From a virus, in the IMG/VR virus record IMGVR_UViG_3300025120_000275, positions 1 through 32,657 of that record: a stretch of DNA of 32,657 bases. One strand, written 5' to 3'. Of this stretch, positions 27,400 through 32,657 are shown one piece after another (positions within the stretch are counted from its first letter, which is position 1; each line of letters starts with the position of its first letter). A program made the translations under genes and the position numbers. Below the pieces are notes generated by a model. It saw only the letters and a program-made list of their open reading frames with translations. It was not told the origin of the DNA and searched no databases.

Positions 27400-28169
27400 A
27401 AACTGTCTAACATATTCTTTAATCCGGGACTTGAAATTGTATTAAGTGCTTTAGATTTGGATGATTTTATGTTTCCCTTTAAGGTATAATTCTTTTTTGA
27501 CGCATCCACGCTATTTTGAGTAAACTTTGGTAACCATTCTATCTCAAATTCAATACGTGCGGCCATCATATCAGCTTGATGCAAAATAAATGGCAATGAT
27601 GTGCGAGGTTTTTGTTCGGGCATGAATGCTTTTAAATATTTTTCATTTGCAGAATCATATAAACCATCGTGTGTTTGAATAGCTATCATTTCGTTAAATG
27701 AATATGTAATATCATGCTGTTGAAGTAAAAATAACCCTCTATCTGGGACAGAAGCAAATGCTAATTTTTTATTAAACATATATTCTTCACCTAATTTATC
27801 ACGTCTCCAATTGTCAGTTTGGGGTATGTATGCTTCATGTTCTTTATCTCCCATTTTACCTAAGTCATGGTTAATAGCGGAAAATACTAATTCTTCAATA
27901 GTAAACGTAGAAGTGTCCATCCCAAATTGTTCCCAAACACCATACATTTTTAAAGAGGCATCAACAACTCTATTAACATGGTCAACATAACCACCTGGAA
28001 ATGCTGAATGGTATTCTTTTTTATGTGATGCAGGCATCAACATAATACGTTCTTCGTACCGTTTATAAAAATTAACTAAACATTCCCCTCTATTACCTGG
28101 GATATGTTCTTCAATATTATTTAGGAATATTTCCCAATTTGCCTGAATTTGTTCTGCTGATAATTTCAT
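27396..28169 (-). CDS. HD-domain metal-dependent phosphohydrolase
   Basis: The 257-residue protein carries the HD-superfamily metal ligands: H64 in GGYVDHVNRV, H101-D102 in AINHDLGKMGD, H152 or H167 as extra ligands (QQHDI, QTHDG), and D200 in HQADMMA. This is the H...HD...D pattern of phosphohydrolases acting on nucleotides, cyclic nucleotides or phosphodiesters. It has no membrane segment. It could help turn over host nucleotides or signalling molecules during infection, but the substrate is not visible. It overlaps the following membrane-protein gene by four bases and lies five bases from the zinc-type protein. The class is well supported. Confidence 0.82.
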   Translation of the reverse strand: MKLSAEQIQANWEIFLNNIEEHIPGNRGECLVNFYKRYEERIMLMPASHKKEYHSAFPGGYVDHVNRVVDASLKMYGVWEQFGMDTSTFTIEELVFSAINHDLGKMGDKEHEAYIPQTDNWRRDKLGEEYMFNKKLAFASVPDRGLFLLQQHDITYSFNEMIAIQTHDGLYDSANEKYLKAFMPEQKPRTSLPFILHQADMMAARIEFEIEWLPKFTQNSVDASKKNYTLKGNIKSSKSKALNTISSPGLKNMLDSL

Positions 28170-28174
28170 AACTT

Positions 28175-28543
28175 TTATTTTAAATTTTTTACTAACTCGT
28201 CTGCTGTTTCTTTATCCTCAATAAATTTAGCCCATTTTCCTTCGGGGCATGATGATATTAAAGATCTTGTTTTACTAGCCATTTGACAGCCACATAAACT
28301 ACAACAGGGTTGTGTGCCTGGGACTGTGCAACTTTTACCTATAGTATCTAAATGTTGACATGTTTTACAAATAGACCATCTAATAGCAGCAATTTCTTCA
28401 ACATCTTCTCTTTTAAAAACTCTGTTTTTGATGCCCTCATAAATTGCTGGCATGTTACCAAATGCTTTTATTAATTGGTTTATTCTTCTCAATTTAGCGA
28501 ATTGCACTATTTTGTTCCTGAGCGGAACGAGGTTCTCTTTCAA
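28175..28543 (-). CDS. Cysteine-rich, probably zinc-binding phage protein (start uncertain)
   Basis: From the ATG at 28543 the protein has 122 residues, but this start overlaps the upstream gene by 50 bases. A TTG at 28492, one base after that gene's stop, and an ATG at 28453 are alternatives. The C-terminal part holds eight cysteines (59, 62, 72, 80, 81, 84, 86 and 99 in the long form) in the order CxxC, C, CCxxCxC, C, ending CPEGKW. The CxxCGC ... CPxGKW ending recurs in small phage proteins and looks like one or two zinc ribbons. A nucleic-acid or protein contact role is plausible. Gene reality is likely; the start is not settled. Confidence 0.6.
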   Translation of the reverse strand: MKENLVPLRNKIVQFAKLRRINQLIKAFGNMPAIYEGIKNRVFKREDVEEIAAIRWSICKTCQHLDTIGKSCTVPGTQPCCSLCGCQMASKTRSLISSCPEGKWAKFIEDKETADELVKNLK

Positions 28544-28697
28544 TCATAGATCTAATATCATTACATAACCCTTGGGCTTTTATAATGTTAGCTTTATAAG
28601 CTTCAATAGGTTCCTGAGTGTTTACTATTCGTTGTAAATTAATTAGAGTATGTTCTAATGTTTCTAATTTTCTGTAGGTTAATTCTCTATTTATCAT
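28494..28697 (-). CDS. Small helical protein
   Basis: The 67-residue protein is nearly all helix-forming (LETLEHTLINLQRIVNTQEP, then ANIIKAQGLCNDIRSM) with a charged C-terminus. It starts right after the 133-base gap containing a TATATATAAAA stretch and a perfect dyad, so it may be first in the transcript leading to the zinc-type protein, the HD hydrolase and the sigma factor. It has no known family. Supporting evidence is limited to frame length, position and absence of a better frame. Confidence 0.5.
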   Translation of the reverse strand: MINRELTYRKLETLEHTLINLQRIVNTQEPIEAYKANIIKAQGLCNDIRSMIEREPRSAQEQNSAIR

Positions 28698-28830
28698 AAC
28701 TTTTATATATATTAACAGGGTATCCCTGAATTACTTTTATGCCTTTATTTCCAACCCCTTCTTATTCCATTTTTCCAACAAACCTGTAATACCAATTTAC
28801 GAGGGATTTTTTGTATATCCTAATTATCTT
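28698..28830 (-). other. Intergenic gap with dyad and promoter-like stretch; no gene
   Basis: This 133-base gap has no credible open frame on either strand; the longest pieces are under 25 codons. It contains the dyad at 28716-28728 and, on the sense strand, TATATATAAAA (28711-28701) ending four bases from the ATG. It also holds a 16-base stretch (28807-28822) identical to part of the T5orf172 gene at 30625-30640. The latter may be a decayed gene fragment or chance. Confidence 0.4.
28716..28728. repeat. Perfect inverted repeat CAGGG-TAT-CCCTG
   Basis: Five-base arms around a three-base centre give a GC-rich dyad in very AT-rich surroundings. It sits just upstream of the promoter-like TATATATAAAA before the 67-residue gene. 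It could be an operator or a short RNA hairpin; it has no adjacent U-run as a terminator would. Confidence 0.45.
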
Positions 28831-29256
28831 TTAAATTTTTTTAACTACTTCTCTTATTGTATGGAGGTGTGCACATTTTTCATATTCTTCATATTGTTCA
28901 AAAAATTGAATTGAATTACTTAATACTTTAGAAAATATTTTATTATCAAAATTTATAATAGCATTTACATCATCATGATTATCTAAACTGATGTCTTTTA
29001 TATAGGACCATGCTCTATTATATACAGTAAATTCAGATGCTTCTTTTGTAGACTCTACATTATAGTTAGGTTGTTCTTTTTTAAGGAACTTTTCTAATTT
29101 TTGATGAAAAATCTGATGATTTTGGATTAATTTAACAAACATTCCTATTTTAGCAAAGGGACCATTCATAAAATCCTTAATTTCAGATTTAGTTTTATCA
29201 TCCGAAATTTCTTTCCCATCAACAAATAATTGAAATATTTTATCTTTATCTATCAT
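28831..29256 (-). CDS. Hypothetical helical protein
   Basis: The 141-residue acidic/basic helical protein includes DKIFQLFVDGKEIS (4-17), HQIFHQKLEKFLKKEQ (48-63) and an acidic C-terminal helix (NSIQFFEQYEEYEKC). It lacks a signal peptide, membrane segment or recognisable catalytic motif. It lies six bases after the 306-residue virion-like gene and is the last gene before the 133-base gap. No family is recognised. A minor virion or regulatory protein are both possible. Confidence 0.5.
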   Translation of the reverse strand: MIDKDKIFQLFVDGKEISDDKTKSEIKDFMNGPFAKIGMFVKLIQNHQIFHQKLEKFLKKEQPNYNVESTKEASEFTVYNRAWSYIKDISLDNHDDVNAIINFDNKIFSKVLSNSIQFFEQYEEYEKCAHLHTIREVVKKI

Positions 29257-29262
29257 TTTTCA

Positions 29263-30183
29263 TTAATTAGGAAATGATTTCAGGATTGAAGTTGTTATAT
29301 AAGTTAAATCAGTTGTTTTACCATCTCCTGTATTTATAACAGTAGCACCATTTAAATCTACTGCTGTACCAGCCATTGACAGTCTATCTGCAGTTAATAC
29401 ATCAGAATTAATTGTTAATGTAATTGCTCCTGTCCCATCAAAAATATTTCCTGCGGTAGATGTTAAAGTTTGTCCTGGGGAGTAAGTAGCTGCAGATGCT
29501 GACGTTAAAAATGTAATTGTATCTAATCCATCTCCAGCACCATTGGTTCTAGTATCGGTTTTAACATTTTGGAACCCTGTTCCACCTGTTCCTTGAGCTG
29601 CTGTAAATGTGACATTAGTACTATTTACAGCACCCGTCATACCATCTAAGGTATTAGTAGTAATTGCATCAACAAGAGAAATATCTGCTGCAATTACATT
29701 TGCGGCAACTGTACCTGAATTATTAGGAGATGCTGGTAGGTCAGATGCAAATCTCATTTGTAACCCTGTTGATTCATAGTATGTATATCTTATAGTTGAA
29801 GCACTACCACCACCTAACTGATCATTATTAACATCAATAAATGGGATACCACTACCAGTATCTACAGTAACTGCTTCTTTTAAAGTAATTAATATTTGAG
29901 TTTCACCACCACTTATAGTTTTTATTGATACATTAAGAGGATTAAAAACAGCAGATAAGAGTTCCTGTTTAGCATATCTTTTCCCTGCTTGATGCAATTG
30001 ATTATTTAATTGCGCAGAATTATTCTGTAGATATTGTTGAGATACTTGACTTGAAACAAAATTTTCAAATAAAAGTTGTTCTTTATAAAATTTACTTTTA
30101 AGTTCATTTATAGAAAGATTCTGATTATCTAATCTTTTTGTAAAAGAAAACCAAGATCCTGGTGATTGTTGGAATATTGCCAT
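29263..30183 (-). CDS. Virion-like beta-rich structural protein
   Basis: The 306-residue protein opens with a helical N-terminus (about 24-80: INELKSKFYKEQLLFENF), followed by a Gly/Thr/Ala/Asn-rich beta region. That region contains repeated Ig-like strand patterns such as GAGDGLDTITFLTSA and GTGAITLTINSDVLTADRL, and ends TSILKSFPN. The composition matches other structural proteins in this window. It heads a transcript with a TATTTATA motif 13 bases before its start, as the tail genes do, supporting late expression. It could be a head or tail decoration protein; no specific family is recognised. Confidence 0.55.
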   Translation of the reverse strand: MAIFQQSPGSWFSFTKRLDNQNLSINELKSKFYKEQLLFENFVSSQVSQQYLQNNSAQLNNQLHQAGKRYAKQELLSAVFNPLNVSIKTISGGETQILITLKEAVTVDTGSGIPFIDVNNDQLGGGSASTIRYTYYESTGLQMRFASDLPASPNNSGTVAANVIAADISLVDAITTNTLDGMTGAVNSTNVTFTAAQGTGGTGFQNVKTDTRTNGAGDGLDTITFLTSASAATYSPGQTLTSTAGNIFDGTGAITLTINSDVLTADRLSMAGTAVDLNGATVINTGDGKTTDLTYITTSILKSFPN

Positions 30184-30196
30184 TGTTATATTTTAT

Positions 30197-30204
30197 TATA
30201 AATA
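30197..30204 (-). promoter_or_regulatory. Putative late-gene motif TATTTATA before the 306-residue virion gene
   Basis: The sense strand reads GTATATATTTATAATAAAATA, with the octamer ending 13 bases before the ATG at 30183. It carries the exact 14-base core ATATTTATAATAAA. Confidence 0.5.
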
Positions 30205-30208
30205 TATA

Positions 30209-30403
30209 CTATTTATCTAAATCCGCTAAATCAGATTCAATATCTTTCTGGATTTGTTTTAATATTTCATATTCTTTAATAACATCTTTTTTCTTTGGGT
30301 TATCTGGGTGGTATCTCCAAACTTCTTCCATTACTGTTGATGTTGCCATTAAATCTTCTATTAATTCTGCTTTTTGCTGGTCTAATTTTTCTTGTTTTGA
30401 CAT
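30209..30403 (-). CDS. Small helical protein
   Basis: The 64-residue protein is charged and predicted helical throughout: EKLDQQKAELIEDLMATS, then KKDVIKEYEILKQIQKDI. It carries a YHPDNPKKKD turn near 31-40. It begins one base after the T5orf172 gene's stop, so it is probably translated from the same message, and it ends shortly before the motif at 30197. No family or function is recognised. Confidence 0.5.
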   Translation of the reverse strand: MSKQEKLDQQKAELIEDLMATSTVMEEVWRYHPDNPKKKDVIKEYEILKQIQKDIESDLADLDK

Positions 30404-30404
30404 A

Positions 30405-30881
30405 TTATTTAAATTTATTTCCTATTAAGTTAATTGTTTCTTTTGCCTCTTCCAAACTAATTTGAAAAAATTCTTTACTACTATTGATACGTTGTGCCTT
30501 TAATTTATGATGTACTTCTCTTTCAACCATTTCACCATTAAAACATTGGTAAGCCCATTCTACTTTGTAAGGTAAAGCAACTCCAGTAGCGGAAGATATT
30601 TGTTTGGCTCGTTTTTCTGGTGAGTTTTTTGTATATCCTATTTTTAATAACCCAGGTTGTGTGGGGTTTGATAATACATATACCCATTGATCACCATTAC
30701 CTTTATCCGCATATAACCCATATTTTTTATCGGTATAATACGTTACATTTTCCCATCCATCCCCTTTTGCGCTAGGTGTTAGGGTAAAATATTTAGCATA
30801 TTCTAAATCCGTGTTTCCATAGTTTTCCCTTAATGGGATAAACTTTTTAGCTTCTTGAATTGTAATTTTATCTAGACTCAT
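30405..30881 (-). CDS. T5orf172-type GIY-YIG domain protein
   Basis: The 158-residue protein has a poorly defined N-terminal 60 residues. A T5orf172/MUG113-type GIY-YIG domain follows: WVYVLSNP (66-73), LLKIGYTKNSPEKRAKQIS (78-96, with R91 as the likely family Arg), E120 in MVEREVHHKL as the probable catalytic Glu, and SSKEFFQI (134-141). Proteins with this domain are common in phages and eukaryotic viruses, often as uncharacterised nucleases. It overlaps the lipoprotein gene stop by four bases and continues into the 64-residue gene. The domain call is strong; the target and role are unknown. Confidence 0.8.
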   Translation of the reverse strand: MSLDKITIQEAKKFIPLRENYGNTDLEYAKYFTLTPSAKGDGWENVTYYTDKKYGLYADKGNGDQWVYVLSNPTQPGLLKIGYTKNSPEKRAKQISSATGVALPYKVEWAYQCFNGEMVEREVHHKLKAQRINSSKEFFQISLEEAKETINLIGNKFK

Positions 30882-31495
30882 TCGAATATAATTTTAAATT
30901 CTTTTTCTATTTCTATATTATTAGGAAATATAGTTTTAATAAATACTTTAGCTGTATCTCCTACCATTTGATTATCAAAAAATATCTGTTGTTGTGGGTG
31001 AGTATTATATTTACTATAAGTACCCAAACTATTAATATTAGAATTAGGGTTATATGAATACCCCGCTATATTTAATGGTGGGAAATTATTAGCCATATCC
31101 TCAATTGTATAAGTTAAATTACCTATTGGAATTGGGTTATTAAAATCACCGTCTGTAAAGTACCCTAACACACTATATAAAGGTACTGTGAAGTTAACCC
31201 CATTTATCCATATCCAATAATCAGAATCAAATATAGTTTCAATTAAAGGTACCCCATTTACAACATAATCTGGGTGTAATTCACTTGTTATACCTTTTAA
31301 AGTAAAATACTGTATACCTTGGTGTGAAATATGCCAATAATCGTTAATATCTTGATATACTCCTGGTGATACTAATGGATCTATTGTAAATTCTACATTA
31401 CAATCTCCCCCAATACAAGGATAATTATTAATAAGCTCCTCTGGGCTACATGCCCAAAGGAAACTTATTAAGGTTATGTAAATTAACTTTCTCAT
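30878..31495 (-). CDS. Predicted lipoprotein, possibly surface exposed
   Basis: The 205-residue protein begins MRKLIYITLISFLWAC, a compact lipoprotein signal with the lipidated Cys at 16. The next residues, SPEE, put two acidic residues just after the Cys. This resembles the lipoprotein export signals that send Bacteroidetes lipoproteins to the cell surface (S/K followed by D/E). The mature part is aromatic-rich beta sequence (DYWHISHQGIQYFTLKG, DSDYWIWINGVNF) ending in a Thr-Ala-Lys-Val-Phe-Ile-Lys type strand, with no known enzyme motif. It lies between DUF932 and T5orf172 genes with 1- and 4-base overlaps. Phage lipoproteins often block superinfection; that role here is inference. Confidence 0.75.
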   Translation of the reverse strand: MRKLIYITLISFLWACSPEELINNYPCIGGDCNVEFTIDPLVSPGVYQDINDYWHISHQGIQYFTLKGITSELHPDYVVNGVPLIETIFDSDYWIWINGVNFTVPLYSVLGYFTDGDFNNPIPIGNLTYTIEDMANNFPPLNIAGYSYNPNSNINSLGTYSKYNTHPQQQIFFDNQMVGDTAKVFIKTIFPNNIEIEKEFKIIFE

Positions 31496-32304
31496 TATGC
31501 TACTAATTCTAATGCTTTACTAAACATTTTTTTATTTACGTCCTGATCTTGCTTAAAATTCTTAATAACTCGAGCTTGACGAATTTTTCCACCTTGAGTT
31601 TTATACTCAAAATTACCTTCAATAATATTCTCCTGGACTCTATTAAATACTTCCCAAAGCATATTACCTTCATCTTTTTTACGTTGAGATTCTAAAACGT
31701 CTTCAATTGCTTGATCATCGTAAGTATTGTTAGTACCTTCTACTCTAATATCTAGAAATGATTTAGCAAGATTAAACATTTGCTCTTCTTCTAATTCAAC
31801 AGCTTTCATTTTATTCATTGCTTCTACTGTTAAAGGTAATTTTTCAACCATACCTCTAATTAATACTTGCAAATCCTCAAACGTATAACCCATATGACGC
31901 ATTTTTAAATCTGCAAATTCATCTGTAGCTATAATTAAACCATTTTCACAAATCATTCTAAACAATCCTGCTGTAAATTGGAAGGCATTTTTACCATCAT
32001 GAGAATTAGTAATTAATATTTGAGGATAAACTGTATCACCATCTTCTCCATTAATCACAACATCATCATTTCTAAATACCAGCATATGCTTTTGAACACC
32101 CTGTGTATTTTTAGTTCTTGCTTTAACTTCCTTAGCATCAACTGGTTTCCAACCTAATAACTCCATATCATCAATCACTCTTTCCGTAGGAATATGTGTA
32201 TATTTTTCTGATACTTCGCTTGAAGGTTTCATTGTGAAGATACTTGGAGCGATTTCACTTAACTCTTTTTTGCTTAAAAACTTACTACTTTCTAAATTTA
32301 ACAT
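31495..32304 (-). CDS. DUF932-family phage/plasmid protein
   Basis: The 269-residue protein fits the DUF932 (phage/plasmid-like) pattern. The N-terminus has HIPTERVIDDMELLGWKPVD (37-56), then KHMLVFRNDD (72-81), ITNSHDGKNAFQFTAGLFRM (98-117) and CENGLI. The C-terminal half is helical and charged and ends in a repeat of basic residues (RQARVIKNFKQDQDV). The family is widespread on phages and plasmids but its function is not established. Its stop shares one base with the lipoprotein start. A TATAAT box (sense) lies at 32331-32326, and the sense sequence AAAGGT just before the start is the nearest thing to a Shine-Dalgarno site here. The family call is confident by motif. Confidence 0.8.
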   Translation of the reverse strand: MLNLESSKFLSKKELSEIAPSIFTMKPSSEVSEKYTHIPTERVIDDMELLGWKPVDAKEVKARTKNTQGVQKHMLVFRNDDVVINGEDGDTVYPQILITNSHDGKNAFQFTAGLFRMICENGLIIATDEFADLKMRHMGYTFEDLQVLIRGMVEKLPLTVEAMNKMKAVELEEEQMFNLAKSFLDIRVEGTNNTYDDQAIEDVLESQRKKDEGNMLWEVFNRVQENIIEGNFEYKTQGGKIRQARVIKNFKQDQDVNKKMFSKALELVA

Positions 32305-32325
32305 ATGACCTTTATTTAATTAATT

Positions 32326-32331
32326 ATTATA
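32326..32331 (-). promoter_or_regulatory. Possible -10 box (TATAAT) before the DUF932 gene
   Basis: The sense sequence CGTATAATAATT lies in the gap between the hairpin and the start at 32304. No good -35 element is seen, so it may be a phage or host-type promoter with only a -10, or chance in AT-rich DNA. Confidence 0.3.
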
Positions 32332-32353
32332 CGTGAATATACGAAGGATAGCC

Positions 32354-32372
32354 CGGGAAGCCAAGCTTCCCG
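32354..32372. terminator. Strong hairpin, probable terminator or RNA-processing site
   Basis: CGGGAAGC and GCTTCCCG form a perfect eight-base-pair stem with a three-base loop, 14 bases after the stop of the 89-residue gene. This is the most stable dyad seen. No U-run follows on the minus strand and only weak T-rich sequence on the plus strand, so it may stabilise or process RNA rather than act as a classical terminator. Confidence 0.55.
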
Positions 32373-32386
32373 TGCATTACTTTCGA

Positions 32387-32656
32387 TTACTTTTTAACTA
32401 GCAAACTTGGTGCTACTGTATATGAACCTCTATCACCTTGAACTTTAATATTTTTAGCATTAATTTTAATAACTCTAAATGTTTCATTAGGAGATATTTT
32501 TTTATGATCAATACCTACATTATCACCTATTCTAAATGATAATTTAGCATCATAGGCAAGTTCTGTTTTTCTAATAGAAACTGCATTTTTAATTTTATTA
32601 AATTCTTGTAAATCTGAATTTTTAATGAATTCTAACACTTCGTTTAAATTTGACAT
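32387..32656 (-). CDS. Small protein with helical N-terminus and SH3/KOW-like C-terminus
   Basis: The 89-residue protein starts at 32656, one base from the window edge, so an upstream start cannot be ruled out. The N-terminal 35 residues are helical (VLEFIKNSDLQEFNKIKNAV). The remainder has short strands (FRIGDNVGI, ETFRVIKINAKNIKVQ, GSYTVAPSLLVKK), as in small SH3-like barrels that bind RNA, DNA or protein. A strong hairpin follows its stop codon. Similar small proteins occur in T4-like phages without assigned roles. Confidence 0.6.
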   Translation of the reverse strand: MSNLNEVLEFIKNSDLQEFNKIKNAVSIRKTELAYDAKLSFRIGDNVGIDHKKISPNETFRVIKINAKNIKVQGDRGSYTVAPSLLVKK

Positions 32657-32657
32657 A

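Noticed and set aside
28698-28830. tRNA or small RNA gene in the gap
   Set aside because: No cloverleaf, anticodon stem or T-loop (GTTCRA) could be found on either strand.
30162-30428. Plus-strand open frame crossing the gap at 30197 (also 27251-27445)
   Set aside because: Crosses a putative control motif and opposes well-spaced minus-strand genes; no supporting motif.

Overview
The window is a tightly packed, strongly A+T-rich segment of a tailed-phage genome. Every supportable gene lies on the minus strand, so the genome reads from high to low coordinates. Genes overlap by 1, 4 or 11 bases or are separated by very short gaps, and no stretch longer than about 135 bases lacks a gene. Several proteins mark a T4-like contractile-tailed (myovirus) phage: a gp55-type late sigma factor, a gp5-like hub/spike protein, gp25, gp6, and a DnaG-like short primase. 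Most starts lack a Shine-Dalgarno sequence, and the one lipoprotein has acidic residues just after its lipidated Cys. Both traits are typical of Bacteroidetes, so the host is probably a (marine?) flavobacterium-like bacterium. The host call is inference.

Layout in transcription order. (1) 32656-30209 is an accessory block: a small SH3-like protein, a DUF932-type protein, a predicted surface lipoprotein, a T5orf172 (GIY-YIG) protein and a small helical protein. (2) 30183-28831 holds a virion-like beta-rich protein and an unknown protein, followed by a 133-bp gap with a perfect short dyad. (3) 28697-26411 holds small proteins, a Cys-rich zinc-binding-type protein, an HD-domain hydrolase, a small membrane protein and the late sigma factor. 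(4) 26374-18363 is the baseplate/tail block: a small helical protein, gp5-like spike, a membrane-segment structural protein, a helical protein, gp25, gp6, a DNRLRE-like beta-sandwich protein and a coiled-coil protein. (5) 18352-8603 is one 3249-residue structural protein. (6) 8552-3411 holds an appendage protein, two paralogous appendage proteins and a cysteine-rich beta-roll tail fibre. (7) 3371-1806 is a modification cassette: a PAPS-dependent sulfotransferase and a GT-A glycosyltransferase. (8) 1779-1 holds a GIY-YIG nuclease-like protein, the primase, and the start of a RecB-family nuclease that runs off the window.

Six genes that follow intergenic gaps share an exact TATTTATA octamer (sense strand) 12-16 nt before the start codon, usually within ATATTTATAATAAA. 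It looks like the phage's own late-gene control signal and may be read by the gp55-like sigma factor. It is the reverse complement of the T4 late promoter octamer TATAAATA, which is odd. The most unusual proteins are the 3249-aa baseplate/fibre protein, the fibre with all 26 cysteines confined to its repeat region, and the sulfotransferase/glycosyltransferase pair next to the fibre. Together these suggest a phage with elaborate receptor-binding and glycan-modifying machinery.
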